Counted from the stretch's first letter, positions 1 to 7,114 are shown. The stretch is 10,795 bases of DNA from Mesorhizobium sp. (GCA_030698645.1 JAUYMV010000674.1:1-10795), one strand, 5' to 3'. The notes: generated from the sequence alone by a model not told the origin. Made by a program: numbers and translations.

Positions 1-314
1 TGTATCTGAGCGAAATCCTCGAGGACATGGGACACACGATCTGCGCGACCGCCAGCACCGAGGCCGGCGCGGTGGCTGCCGCCCTCGAGACACGGCCCGA
101 CCTCATGATCGTCGATGCGCGGCTCGGTGAGGGCAGCGGCATTGCCGCGGTCGCCCGCATTATCGGCAAGGGCTTCGTGCCGCATATCTTCGTGACCGGC
201 GACAGCATGCGCGACCGGCCGCTCCATCCCCGTTCCATCGTGGTTCAGAAACCGTTCCTCAACGCCGACATTGCGCGCGCCGTCGATCGCGCGCTCGGCG
301 CCGGTGTCGCCTGA
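1..314 (+). CDS. Response regulator receiver-domain protein, 3' part (5' end outside window)
   Basis: This is the C-terminal part of a CheY-like receiver domain. The reading frame is open to the left edge (first whole codon at base 3), so the true start lies outside the window; the ATG at 27 falls inside the domain and is not the start. Counting from that internal Met, the phospho-acceptor Asp is residue 30 in MIVDARLG (bases 114-116), the switch Thr is residue 57 in FVTGDS, and the conserved Lys is residue 75 in VVQKPF, which together form the receiver active site. The protein ends about 20 residues after the Lys-Pro motif, so no output domain follows. It is therefore a single-domain regulator or has its output domain upstream. 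It is separated from the nuo genes by 424 bases and a hairpin, so it is probably a separate transcription unit. Its partner kinase is not visible. Confidence 0.85.
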   Translation, partial: YLSEILEDMGHTICATASTEAGAVAAALETRPDLMIVDARLGEGSGIAAVARIIGKGFVPHIFVTGDSMRDRPLHPRSIVVQKPFLNADIARAVDRALGAGVA

Positions 315-329
315 GTCCATGCGAACCCC

Positions 330-352
330 GGCGCGCGGTCCCGCCGCGCGCC
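330..352 (+). terminator. GC-rich hairpin after the response regulator
   Basis: A perfect 9-bp inverted repeat (GGCGCGCGG at 330-338, CCGCGCGCC at 344-352) with a 5-base loop starts 15 bases after the regulator stop codon. The position suits a transcription end or mRNA 3' stabiliser. There is no T-run after it, so it is not a canonical intrinsic terminator. Calling it a terminator is inference from position and stem strength. Confidence 0.4.
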
Positions 353-376
353 TGGAGATCTGAAAAGGGTCCTGCG

Positions 377-463
377 ATGGCGGTTCTCTTCCTGGATGCA
401 GCCACGCTCACCGTCATGAGCGCGCTGCTCGTCACCTTCGCCGCCTGGATCGGCCGGCTCTGA
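377..463 (+). CDS. Possible 28-aa single-pass membrane peptide
   Basis: A short open frame of 28 codons begins with ATG at 377, preceded by an A/G-rich stretch (GAAAAGGG, 362-369) at suitable distance for a ribosome binding site. The peptide starts MAVLFLDAATLT and is hydrophobic for most of its length, with only one Asp near the start and one Arg next to last, which would suit a single membrane-spanning helix. I recognise no family. It sits alone between the regulator hairpin and the nuo leader, and other frames in this GC-rich sequence are also open, so chance is a real alternative. Conservation of the peptide in relatives would decide. Confidence 0.3.
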   Translation: MAVLFLDAATLTVMSALLVTFAAWIGRL

Positions 464-738
464 GTCGTCGTCGTCCGCGTCGATTCCAGACGGCAACCGC
501 GTCGCGCGAGCAGGGCGCTGCAAACGCCCAATTCGAAGGCGCGGGCGTCACACCGAAAACACCCCCATCACGTTGCGAAGTCCCGGCAAGGTTAGGCTTG
601 CTTCGCTGAACGGCGTGGGATAACCCTCGCCGCATTGCAGCATGCGTTTCGGCCCCGCGACGGGCCAATCTGTCGCGGTTTCGGACTGCGGTGCGATGTT
701 AGGATGGCGTGTGTGGGGACCAATCCGGAAAGAGCGCA
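464..738 (+). promoter_or_regulatory. nuo operon leader; promoter probably here
   Basis: No convincing gene lies in this stretch, which must contain or transmit the nuo promoter. A weak sigma-70-like pair can be drawn (TTGCTT at 598-603 and TAACCC at 621-626, 17-base spacer), but the -10 match is poor and I give it little weight. Other visible structure: a TCG-rich run at 465-480; a small hairpin with GGGCG at 513-517 and CGCCC at 525-529; and the overlapping inverted repeats at 651-678, listed separately. The ribosome binding site of nuoA is GGAAAGAG at 727-734, four bases before the ATG. Confidence 0.4.
651..678 (+). promoter_or_regulatory. Overlapping inverted repeats upstream of nuoA
   Basis: Two alternative stems share sequence. 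GGCCC (651-655) pairs with GGGCC (662-666), and CCGCGAC (655-661) pairs perfectly with GTCGCGG (672-678) across 10 bases. Both cannot form completely at once. The second repeat spans 24 bases with half-sites 17 bases apart, which would also suit a dimeric DNA-binding protein. A direct repeat GTTTCGG (646-652 and 678-684, 32 bases apart) flanks it. A regulatory role is inference; chance is possible in GC-rich DNA. Confidence 0.25.
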
Positions 739-1104
739 ATGGACACACTGTTGAGTTCCTATCTGCCGATCGTGATTTTCATCGCCGTCGCGCTGGTGAT
801 CGGTTTGGCGCTGATGGCGGCGCCCTTCCTCATCGCCTACCGCAACCCCGATCCGGAAAAGCTCTCGGCCTATGAATGCGGCTTCAATGCCTTCGACGAC
901 GCGCGCATGAAGTTCGACATCCGCTTCTACCTGGTGTCCATCCTGTTCATCATCTTCGATCTCGAAGTCGCCTTCCTGTTTCCCTGGGCGGTCTCGTTCG
1001 GCGAGATCGGCATGCTCGGCTTCTGGTCGATGATGGTGTTCCTCGGCGTGCTGACCATCGGCTTCATCTACGAATGGAAGAAGGGAGCCCTCGAATGGGA
1101 TTGA
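739..1104 (+). CDS. nuoA: NADH-quinone oxidoreductase subunit A
   Basis: NuoA (ND3 homologue) is a small membrane subunit at the junction of the hydrophilic and membrane arms of complex I, next to the quinone channel. The product is 121 residues, the usual length in rhizobia. Three hydrophobic helices are visible at about residues 8-34, 62-84 and 92-112. The loop between the first two carries the conserved YECGF motif (45-49), whose Cys47 corresponds to the conserved loop cysteine of ND3. The start at 739 is chosen over the in-frame ATG at 709 because GGAAAGAG (727-734) lies just upstream and the sequence [10 protein letters not shown] matches the family N-terminus. It is the first gene of the operon and overlaps nuoB by 10 bases. 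Confidence 0.97.
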   Translation: MDTLLSSYLPIVIFIAVALVIGLALMAAPFLIAYRNPDPEKLSAYECGFNAFDDARMKFDIRFYLVSILFIIFDLEVAFLFPWAVSFGEIGMLGFWSMMVFLGVLTIGFIYEWKKGALEWD

Positions 1105-1676
1105 ACGACGCTTCCGCGACGCTCATCGCGCCGCGCCCCAGGGGCATCATCGATCCGTCGACCGGCAAGCCGATCGGCGCCGACGACGCCTATTTCGGCG
1201 GGCTCAACGAGGAACTCTCCGACAAGGGCTTCCTCGTCACCTCTTCCGAGGCGCTGATCACCTGGGCGCGCACCGGCTCGCTGATGTGGATGACCTTCGG
1301 GCTTGCCTGCTGCGCCGTCGAGATGATGCACATCTCGATGCCGCGCTATGACGCCGAGCGTTTCGGCATCGCGCCGCGCGCCTCCCCGCGCCAGTCCGAC
1401 GTCATGATCGTCGCCGGCACGCTCACCAACAAGATGGCGCCGGCGCTGCGCAAGGTCTACGACCAGATGCCGGAGCCCCGCTACGTCATCTCGATGGGCT
1501 CCTGCGCCAATGGCGGCGGCTACTATCACTATTCCTATTCGGTGGTGCGCGGCTGCGACCGCGTCGTCCCGGTCGACATCTACGTTCCGGGTTGCCCGCC
1601 GACCGCCGAAGCGCTGCTCTACGGCATTCTTCTCCTGCAGAAGAAGATCCGCCGCACCGGCACGATCGAGCGGTAG
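1095..1676 (+). CDS. nuoB: NADH-quinone oxidoreductase subunit B (cluster N2)
   Basis: NuoB (PSST/20-kDa subunit) holds the terminal [4Fe-4S] cluster N2, which reduces quinone, in the connecting module beside NuoD. The product is 193 residues. The cluster ligands are visible: adjacent Cys72-Cys73 in LACCAVEMM, Cys137 in MGSCANGGG and Cys167 in [11 protein letters not shown]. The frame is open far upstream inside nuoA, but the start at 1095 is preferred: AAGGGAG (1081-1087) is a good ribosome binding site 7 bases away, and the first 30 residues resemble alphaproteobacterial NuoB. The 10-base overlap with nuoA suggests translational coupling. Confidence 0.97.
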   Translation: MGLNDASATLIAPRPRGIIDPSTGKPIGADDAYFGGLNEELSDKGFLVTSSEALITWARTGSLMWMTFGLACCAVEMMHISMPRYDAERFGIAPRASPRQSDVMIVAGTLTNKMAPALRKVYDQMPEPRYVISMGSCANGGGYYHYSYSVVRGCDRVVPVDIYVPGCPPTAEALLYGILLLQKKIRRTGTIER

Positions 1677-1685
1677 GGCAGGGCG

Positions 1686-2288
1686 ATGAGTGACGTTTTG
1701 AACGATCTCGCCGGCTACCTCCGCGAAAAGCTCGGGCCCCAGGTCGAATCCGCGTCTCTCGCCTATGGTGAGCTGACGCTGCAGGTCGCCGCGGCCGACA
1801 TCGTCGAGGTCATGACCTTCCTCAGGGACGATCCGCGCAGCCGGTTCGTCTCGATCATCGACATCTGCGGCGCCGACTATCCGGCCCGCGCGATGCGTTT
1901 CGACGTCGTCTACCACCTGCTCTCGCCGACGCAGAACACCCGCATCCGCGTCAAGCTGCGCACCGACGAGGACACGCCGGTGCCGTCGATCACCTCCGTC
2001 TTCCCGGGCGCCGACTGGTTCGAGCGCGAGGCCTACGATCTCTACGGCATCCTGTTCACCGGCCACCCGGATCTGCGCCGCCTGCTCACCGACTACGGCT
2101 TCGAAGGCCATCCGCTGCGCAAGGATTTTCCGCTCACCGGCTTCGTCGAGGTCCGCTACGACGACGAGGTCAAGCGCGTCGTCTACGAACCGGTGGAACT
2201 GAAGCAGGAATTCCGCAATTTTGATTTCCTCTCGCCTTGGGAAGGGACGGAATACGTCCTGCCCGGCGACGAGAAGGCGAAACAGTGA
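1686..2288 (+). CDS. nuoC: NADH-quinone oxidoreductase subunit C
   Basis: NuoC (30-kDa subunit) is a structural part of the connecting module and has no cofactor. The product is 200 residues, normal for a separate (not NuoCD-fused) alphaproteobacterial NuoC. The family signature is clear at residues 113-150: EREAYDLYG, then [28 protein letters not shown] sequence with the conserved Arg and Asp residues. The C-terminus ([17 protein letters not shown]) is typical of rhizobial NuoC. It lies 9 bases after nuoB. In most relatives nuoD follows directly, whereas here the four-helix-bundle cassette begins six bases after the stop codon. Confidence 0.97.
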   Translation: MSDVLNDLAGYLREKLGPQVESASLAYGELTLQVAAADIVEVMTFLRDDPRSRFVSIIDICGADYPARAMRFDVVYHLLSPTQNTRIRVKLRTDEDTPVPSITSVFPGADWFEREAYDLYGILFTGHPDLRRLLTDYGFEGHPLRKDFPLTGFVEVRYDDEVKRVVYEPVELKQEFRNFDFLSPWEGTEYVLPGDEKAKQ

Positions 2289-2293
2289 ATGGT

Positions 2294-2321
2294 GGCAATC
2301 GGCAGTCGGCAGTAGGCAGTC
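2294..2321 (+). repeat. Left heptanucleotide array (4 units)
   Basis: Four consecutive 7-base units at 2294, 2301, 2308 and 2315, consensus GGCAGTC. Unit 1 has A at its fifth base and unit 3 ends in A; the other two are exact. The array begins 6 bases after the nuoC stop and ends 4 bases before the start codon of the four-helix-bundle gene, so it occupies the place where a ribosome binding site would be expected. Confidence 0.9.
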
Positions 2322-2325
2322 GGAA

Positions 2326-2712
2326 ATGGCGGACGACGACAGCATTCGATCGTATCGTGATTTGAGAGTTTGGAATGAGGCGATGGAACTGGCAGCGGAG
2401 TGTTATCAGGTGACGAAGGCATTTCCGCGCGAGGAAATGTTCGGCATGACGTCGCAGATACGTCGGGCCGGGGCGTCGGTGCCGGCGAACATTGCGGAAG
2501 GCTATGGGCGGGAAAGCTCGGGTAGTTACGTGCATTTCCTGAAGAATGCCCAAGGATCGCTCAAGGAAGTCGAGACTCACGTTCTTCTGGCAGTCAAGGT
2601 GGAGTTGATCTCGTCGGAGACAGCGATGCCCGTGCTCGACCGGGCGGAAACGGTCGGCAAGATGCTGCGGGGACTCATTCGGTCCATTCCGCAGGGGGGA
2701 GCCGCATCATGA
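2326..2712 (+). CDS. Four-helix-bundle protein (S23/TIGR02436 family)
   Basis: The product is 128 residues, mostly helical, and matches the four-helix-bundle family once called 'S23 ribosomal protein' (TIGR02436/PF05635). Family hallmarks are SYRDLRVW (9-16), [17 protein letters not shown] (33-49) running into [14 protein letters not shown] (51-64), and [15 protein letters not shown] (71-85). Known members sit in 23S rRNA intervening sequences, and the fold is shared with Avd of diversity-generating retroelements. The biochemical role is unknown; nucleic-acid binding is suspected for the family. The frame is open further upstream in nuoC, but the start at 2326 fits the family N-terminus. No proper ribosome binding site precedes it. 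GC is lower than in the flanking nuo genes, suggesting separate origin. There is no reason to think it is a complex I subunit. Confidence 0.9.
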   Translation: MADDDSIRSYRDLRVWNEAMELAAECYQVTKAFPREEMFGMTSQIRRAGASVPANIAEGYGRESSGSYVHFLKNAQGSLKEVETHVLLAVKVELISSETAMPVLDRAETVGKMLRGLIRSIPQGGAAS

Positions 2713-2715
2713 CCC

Positions 2716-2743
2716 CACTGCCGACTGCCGACTGCCGACTGCC
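2716..2743 (-). repeat. Right heptanucleotide array (4 units, inverted)
   Basis: Four consecutive 7-base units at 2716, 2723, 2730 and 2737. The last three are exactly GACTGCC and the first begins with C instead of G. This is the reverse complement of the left array with three mismatches over 28 bases. It starts 4 bases after the stop of the four-helix-bundle gene (last base 2712), mirroring the 4-base spacing at the left side, and ends 15 bases before nuoD. Confidence 0.9.
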
Positions 2744-2758
2744 CAAGGGCTTCGCCGA

Positions 2759-3949
2759 ATGACCGAGCACTCCGTCCGCAACTTCAACATCAACTTCGGG
2801 CCGCAGCATCCGGCCGCGCACGGCGTGCTGCGTCTGGTGCTGGAGCTTGACGGCGAAGTCGTCGACCGCGTCGATCCGCATATCGGCCTCCTGCACCGCG
2901 GCACCGAGAAGCTGATCGAGCAGAAGACCTATCTGCAGGCGATCCCCTATTTCGATCGGCTCGACTACGTCGCGCCTATGAACCAGGAACATGCCTTCGC
3001 GCTCGCCGTCGAACGCCTGCTCGGCATCGACGTGCCGCGCCGCGGCCAGATCATCCGCGTGCTCTATTGCGAGATCGGCCGCATCCTGTCGCATCTCCTC
3101 AACATCACCACCCAGGCGCTCGACGTCGGCGCGCTGACGCCGCCGCTGTGGGGCTTCGAGGAGCGCGAGAAGCTGATGGTGTTCTACGAGCGGGCTTGCG
3201 GCGCGCGCATGCATGCGGCCTATTTCCGGCCGGGCGGCGTGCACCAGGACCTGCCCGACCGCCTCGTCGAGGACATCGGCAAGTGGATCGACCCGTTCCT
3301 GCAGACGGTGAAGAACCTCGACGACCTTCTGACCGGCAACCGCATCTTCAAGCAGCGCAACGTCGACATCGGCGTCGTCTCGCTGGACGACGCCTGGGCC
3401 TGGGGCTTTTCCGGCGTCATGGTGCGCGGCTCGGGCGCGGCGTGGGATCTGCGCAAGTCGCAGCCCTATGAAGTCTATCCCGAGATGGAATTCGACATTC
3501 CGATCGGCAAGAACGGCGACTGCTACGACCGCTATCTGATCCGCATGGAAGAGATGCGCCAGTCGGCCCGCATCATGCGCCAGTGCGTCGACCTGCTGCT
3601 CGGCAAGGATCGCGTCGGCCCGGTGTCGAACATGGACGGCAAGGTCGTGCCGCCCAAGCGCCAGGCGATGAAGCAGTCGATGGAAGCGCTGATCCATCAT
3701 TTCAAGCTCTACACCGAGGGCTATCGCGTGCCGGCCGGCGAGGTCTATGCCGCCGTCGAGGCGCCGAAGGGCGAGTTCGGCGTCTATCTCGTCTCCGACG
3801 GCACCAACAAGCCCTACCGCTGCAAGCTCCGGGCGCCGGGCTTCGCGCATCTCCAGGCCATGGATTTCATGTGCCGCGGCCACATGCTGGCCGACGTCTC
3901 CGCCATCCTGGGGTCCCTCGACATCGTGTTTGGTGAGGTCGATCGTTAA
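2759..3949 (+). CDS. nuoD: NADH-quinone oxidoreductase subunit D (quinone-site subunit)
   Basis: NuoD (49-kDa subunit) forms the quinone-reduction pocket together with NuoB. The product is 396 residues, the standard rhizobial length. N-terminal motifs [13 protein letters not shown] (13-25) and [11 protein letters not shown] (44-54) are diagnostic. His21 and Tyr70 (in LDYVAPM) correspond to the residues that contact the quinone head group in characterised complexes. The C-terminus ends in the usual [16 protein letters not shown]. The start at 2759 gives the expected [15 protein letters not shown], with AAGGG at 2745-2749 as ribosome binding site. That site lies just outside the inserted repeat array, so nuoD keeps its own initiation signal. 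The stop codon is directly followed by the nuoE start. Confidence 0.97.
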   Translation: MTEHSVRNFNINFGPQHPAAHGVLRLVLELDGEVVDRVDPHIGLLHRGTEKLIEQKTYLQAIPYFDRLDYVAPMNQEHAFALAVERLLGIDVPRRGQIIRVLYCEIGRILSHLLNITTQALDVGALTPPLWGFEEREKLMVFYERACGARMHAAYFRPGGVHQDLPDRLVEDIGKWIDPFLQTVKNLDDLLTGNRIFKQRNVDIGVVSLDDAWAWGFSGVMVRGSGAAWDLRKSQPYEVYPEMEFDIPIGKNGDCYDRYLIRMEEMRQSARIMRQCVDLLLGKDRVGPVSNMDGKVVPPKRQAMKQSMEALIHHFKLYTEGYRVPAGEVYAAVEAPKGEFGVYLVSDGTNKPYRCKLRAPGFAHLQAMDFMCRGHMLADVSAILGSLDIVFGEVDR

Positions 3950-4948
3950 ATGTCCGTCCGCCGTCTCGCAGAGCCAGCCGTCCAGCCAGCCGCCTTCGCC
4001 TTCAACCGGGCGAAGTCCGCCGAGGTGAAGACCTGGATCAAAAAGTATCCCAAGGGCCGCGAACAGTCGGCCGTCATTCCGCTCCTGATGCTGGCGCAGG
4101 AGCAGGACGGCTGGGTCACCAAGGCGGCGATCGAGCATGTCGCCGACATGCTCGGCATGCCCTATATCCGCGCCCTTGAGGTCGCCACCTTCTACACGCA
4201 GTTCCAGCTGAAGCCGGTTGGCACGCGTGCGCATATCCAGGTCTGCGGCACGACGCCCTGCATGCTGCGCGGCTCGGAAGCGCTGATGGATGTCTGCCGG
4301 GCAAAGATCCACCACGACCAGTTCCACACCAATGAAGACGGCACGCTGTCCTGGGAAGAGGTCGAGTGCCTCGGCGCCTGCGTCAACGCGCCGATGGTGA
4401 TGGTGTTCAAGGACACCTACGAGGATTTGACGCCGGAGCGCCTGGCCGAGATCATCGACGCCTTCGCCGCCGGAAAGCCGCCGCAGCCTGGCCCGCAGAT
4501 CGGCCGCGTCTATGCCGCGCCTGAAACCGGCCTGACCTCGCTGCGCGACGAAAAGACCGTGCTCAAGTCGACCCGCGACAGGGAAGCCAAGGCCGCCGCC
4601 CGCGCCGCCAAGGCGGGCGCGGAGGCGCCGGTTGCGCCCTCCAACGCCGCCAAGCCGAAGACGGACGCCGCCGAAACCAACCCGACCCTGAAGTCACCCT
4701 CCGCCAGGAAGGCTGCGCCGGGCGGCGAGCAGGCCGCGAGCGTCGCGCCGAAGATCGACAAGGCGGCCGCCAATGCCGCCGAGCCGAGCGTCGAGAAGTC
4801 GGCCAGGCAGCGCACCGGACCTCTGAAGAAGCCCGGCCCGGATGCCGCCTACAAGGCGCCGGAGAAGCTCGACGGTGCGCCGATCGGCCCGTCCGGCCAG
4901 ACGGACAAGCCGGCATCCGCCATGCGCAAACCCAAGAAACCGGTCTGA
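3950..4948 (+). CDS. nuoE: NADH-quinone oxidoreductase subunit E with long C-terminal tail
   Basis: NuoE (24-kDa subunit) is a thioredoxin-fold [2Fe-2S] protein (cluster N1a) in the NADH-oxidising module with NuoF. The core occupies about residues 14-175, with ligands Cys99 and Cys104 ([11 protein letters not shown]) and Cys140 and Cys144 ([11 protein letters not shown]). The product is 332 residues, roughly twice the bacterial core. From about residue 200 the tail is rich in Ala, Lys and Pro, without a recognisable domain, and very basic at the end (MRKPKKPV). Such tails are known in rhizobial NuoE, where I recall some ending in a helix-hairpin-helix module; here that module is encoded separately after nuoF. 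The start codon abuts the nuoD stop, suggesting coupled translation. Confidence 0.95.
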   Translation: MSVRRLAEPAVQPAAFAFNRAKSAEVKTWIKKYPKGREQSAVIPLLMLAQEQDGWVTKAAIEHVADMLGMPYIRALEVATFYTQFQLKPVGTRAHIQVCGTTPCMLRGSEALMDVCRAKIHHDQFHTNEDGTLSWEEVECLGACVNAPMVMVFKDTYEDLTPERLAEIIDAFAAGKPPQPGPQIGRVYAAPETGLTSLRDEKTVLKSTRDREAKAAARAAKAGAEAPVAPSNAAKPKTDAAETNPTLKSPSARKAAPGGEQAASVAPKIDKAAANAAEPSVEKSARQRTGPLKKPGPDAAYKAPEKLDGAPIGPSGQTDKPASAMRKPKKPV

Positions 4949-4958
4949 GGACGACACC

Positions 4959-6266
4959 ATGCTTCAGGACAGGGACCGCATCTTCACCAATATCTACGGC
5001 CGCTTCGACCGCTCGCTGAAGGGCGCGATGGCGCGTGGGGCGTGGGACGATACGGCCGGCATCATCGCCAAGGGGCGCGACTGGATCGTCAACGAGATGA
5101 AGGCGTCCGGCCTGCGCGGCCGCGGCGGCGCCGGCTTCCCGACCGGGCTCAAGTGGTCCTTCATGCCCAAGCAGAGCACCGACGGCCGCCCGTCCTATCT
5201 GGTGGTCAATGCCGACGAATCCGAGCCCGGCACCTGCAAGGACCGCGAGATCCTGCGCCACGATCCGCATACGCGGGTCGAGGGCTGCCTGATCGCCGGC
5301 TTCGCCATGGGCGCGGTCGCCGCCTACATCTATGTGCGCGGCGAGTTCATCCGCGAGCGCGAGGCGCTGCAGCGCGCCATCGACGAGGCCTATGACGCCG
5401 GCTTCCTCGGCCGCAACAACAAGAACGGCTACGATTTCGAGATCTACGTCCACCACGGGGCAGGGGCCTATATCTGCGGCGAGGAGACGGCGCTGCTGGA
5501 AAGCCTGGAAGGCAAGAAGGGCCAGCCGCGCCTGAAGCCGCCGTTCCCGGCCAATGTCGGCCTCTATGGCTGCCCGACGACGGTCAACAATGTCGAGTCG
5601 ATCGCCGTCGCGCCGACCATCCTGCGTCGCGGCGCGGCGTGGTTCTCGTCTTTCGGCCGCCAGAACAATGTCGGCACCAAGCTTTTCTGCATCTCCGGCC
5701 ACGTCAACACGCCGTGCACGGTTGAAGAGGCCATGTCGATCTCGTTCCGCGAACTGATCGAGACGCATTGCGGCGGCATTCGCGGCGGCTGGGACAATCT
5801 GCTGGCGGTCATTCCGGGCGGCGCCTCGGTGCCGCTGGTGCCGGCCGAGCAGATCATCGACACGCCGATGGATTTCGACGCGCTGCGCGACCTGAAGTCC
5901 GGTCTCGGCACCGCCGCCGTCATCGTCATGGACAAGTCGACCGACGTCGTGAAGGCGATCGCCAGGCTCTCCTATTTCTACAAGCACGAGAGCTGCGGCC
6001 AGTGCACACCGTGCCGCGAGGGCACCGGCTGGATGTGGCGCGTGATGGAGCGCCTCGTCGTCGGCCAGGCGCAGAAGCGCGAGATCGACATGCTGCTCGA
6101 CGTCACCAAGCAGGTCGAGGGTCACACGATCTGCGCGCTCGGCGACGCGGCGGCCTGGCCGATCCAGGGCCTGATCCGGCATTTCCGCCCCGAGATCGAG
6201 CGGCGCATCGACGAATTCACCCGCAACGCCCACCAGGCACAGCCGATGCTGGTGGCGGCGGAGTAG
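4959..6266 (+). CDS. nuoF: NADH-quinone oxidoreductase subunit F (NADH/FMN site)
   Basis: NuoF (51-kDa subunit) binds NADH, FMN and [4Fe-4S] cluster N3 and is the electron entry point of complex I. The product is 435 residues, a normal length. The FMN/NADH-binding glycine-rich stretch [16 protein letters not shown] is at 51-66 and a second, [19 protein letters not shown], at 167-185. The N3 ligands are Cys346, Cys349 and Cys352 in [12 protein letters not shown], plus Cys392 in HTICALGD. The frame extends upstream, but the start at 4959 gives the family N-terminus [14 protein letters not shown] and has GAGGA at 4947-4951, 7 bases before. It lies 10 bases after nuoE. The next gene is 83 bases on, the largest gap within the operon. 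Confidence 0.97.
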   Translation: MLQDRDRIFTNIYGRFDRSLKGAMARGAWDDTAGIIAKGRDWIVNEMKASGLRGRGGAGFPTGLKWSFMPKQSTDGRPSYLVVNADESEPGTCKDREILRHDPHTRVEGCLIAGFAMGAVAAYIYVRGEFIREREALQRAIDEAYDAGFLGRNNKNGYDFEIYVHHGAGAYICGEETALLESLEGKKGQPRLKPPFPANVGLYGCPTTVNNVESIAVAPTILRRGAAWFSSFGRQNNVGTKLFCISGHVNTPCTVEEAMSISFRELIETHCGGIRGGWDNLLAVIPGGASVPLVPAEQIIDTPMDFDALRDLKSGLGTAAVIVMDKSTDVVKAIARLSYFYKHESCGQCTPCREGTGWMWRVMERLVVGQAQKREIDMLLDVTKQVEGHTICALGDAAAWPIQGLIRHFRPEIERRIDEFTRNAHQAQPMLVAAE

Positions 6267-6281
6267 CGACATACGAAAGTG

Positions 6282-6296
6282 CGGGCCGAAGGCCCG
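6282..6296 (+). other. Small hairpin in the gap after nuoF
   Basis: CGGGCC (6282-6287) and GGCCCG (6291-6296) form a perfect 6-bp stem with a GAA loop, beginning 16 bases after the nuoF stop. No T-run follows. It could act as a processing or stability element that separates expression of the accessory genes from nuoF, or it could be chance. Confidence 0.3.
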
Positions 6297-6349
6297 ATGA
6301 TTGGAAGCGTATCGAGGGGCAGAAATTCGAACAGCAATGGGAGCGACCA

Positions 6350-7114
6350 ATGTCGATGTCCACGCCTGACGGAATGAAGCCTGATGTGACGAAGAAGCCA
6401 GCGAACCCGATGACCTCGTTGATGCCCAGGGATTTTGCCGAAACCGCCGACATGATGGCGCGTCCGCTTGCCGGCGCCGCCGCCATGTCGGCGCTTGGCC
6501 TCGGCCTCGCCAGCCATGCCTTCGGCCTGTGGTTCGGCGCGGTGGCCGGATCGATGGATGCGGCGCGGCGTCTGTTCGACCTCGACATGCCGCATCCCGG
6601 CGCTGCGCCGCGCCTGGAGGACGGGCCGGATTTTGCCAGCAAGCGCAATTCGCCCGCGGTAAGCGCCCGCGCGGCGGTCGAAACGCTGCTCGCCGATGCG
6701 GGCGCCGCGGCCGAGCGCGCCACCTCGACGACCCCTGAAGAAAGGGCGCGGCTGGCGCCGCCGGTTGCAAAGCCGCTCCGCCCGGTCGCAAGACCCGCCG
6801 CCATGCCCTCGCCGGCCGCCGCGGTTGCCCCGGTCGAGGCGAAGCAGGCGGCGGCGCTGATGCCTGAGGATTTCGTCAAGCCGGCGGCAATCGAAAAGCC
6901 CGCGGTGCCGGACGATTTGAAGGCGATTTCGGGCGTCGGACCGAAACTGGAGCAGGTTCTGAACGGACTTGGCATTTGGACGCTCGGGCAGATCGCCGCC
7001 TGGTCGCCGGCCGAGATCGCCTGGGTCGACGACTATCTCGGCTTCAAGGGTCGCATCGGCCGCGACGGCTGGATAGAGCAGGCCAAATCGCTGATGGGCG
7101 GAGGTTCGGCATGA
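6350..7114 (+). CDS. Membrane-segment and helix-hairpin-helix protein of the nuo operon
   Basis: The product is 254 residues in three parts. First, a hydrophobic Ala/Gly-rich helix at about 38-68 (around MSALGLGLASHAFGLWFGAV) could be a membrane anchor. Second, a Pro/Ala-rich linker covers about 80-185. Third, a C-terminal module at about 188-250 has the helix-hairpin-helix signature ISGVGPKLEQVLNGLG, then QIAAWSPAEIAWVD and FKGRIGRDGWIEQAKSL. From memory, the same module ends some rhizobial NuoE and L21 ribosomal proteins, and database entries sometimes call such proteins 'NADH-ubiquinone dehydrogenase'. No redox motif is present, so a catalytic role is unlikely; a role in assembly or in anchoring the peripheral arm is a guess. 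The start at 6350 is supported by GGGAG at 6339-6343; Met at residue 3 is an alternative. Confidence 0.8.
   Translation: MSMSTPDGMKPDVTKKPANPMTSLMPRDFAETADMMARPLAGAAAMSALGLGLASHAFGLWFGAVAGSMDAARRLFDLDMPHPGAAPRLEDGPDFASKRNSPAVSARAAVETLLADAGAAAERATSTTPEERARLAPPVAKPLRPVARPAAMPSPAAAVAPVEAKQAAALMPEDFVKPAAIEKPAVPDDLKAISGVGPKLEQVLNGLGIWTLGQIAAWSPAEIAWVDDYLGFKGRIGRDGWIEQAKSLMGGGSA

Larger units (their letters stand above)
2294..2743 (+). mobile_element. Repeat-bounded four-helix-bundle cassette inserted between nuoC and nuoD
   Basis: This 450-base segment interrupts the nuoC-nuoD junction. Each end is an array of four 7-base units (consensus GGCAGTC at the left, its complement GACTGCC at the right). 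The arrays face each other as 28-base inverted ends matching at 25 of 28 positions by eye. The single gene inside nearly fills it. Two 60-base samples counted by hand show the contrast: 30 of 60 G+C at 2341-2400 inside the cassette against 41 of 60 at 2821-2880 in nuoD. Proteins of this family were first known from intervening sequences in 23S rRNA, which also have paired ends around an ORF. That this copy is, or was, mobile is inference; no transposase or reverse transcriptase is present in the window. Confidence 0.6.

Noticed and set aside
876..1094. 73-codon N-terminal extension of nuoB
   Set aside because: It lies in another frame of nuoA, is Arg/His-rich, and is absent from NuoB proteins; a good ribosome binding site supports the start at 1095.
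1068..2345. 425-codon open frame on the - strand
   Set aside because: Antisense to nuoB and nuoC, with no family resemblance.
2326..2712. Diversity-generating retroelement accessory gene (avd)
   Set aside because: The fold family is related, but there is no reverse transcriptase, template/variable repeat pair or target gene in the window.
2294..2743. CRISPR array
   Set aside because: The repeat units are 7 bases, directly adjacent with no spacers, and no cas genes are present.
2675..4327. 550-codon open frame on the - strand
   Set aside because: Antisense shadow of nuoD and nuoE; it crosses the right repeat array, which encodes only a repetitive peptide there.
4842..4958. Upstream extension of nuoF
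   Set aside because: The extra 39 residues overlap nuoE in another frame and are Arg/Pro-rich; the ATG at 4959 has a ribosome binding site and the family N-terminus.
4563..6791. 742-codon open frame on the - strand
   Set aside because: It lies opposite nuoE, nuoF and the helix-hairpin-helix gene and has no recognisable domain; composition is that of a GC-rich antisense shadow.
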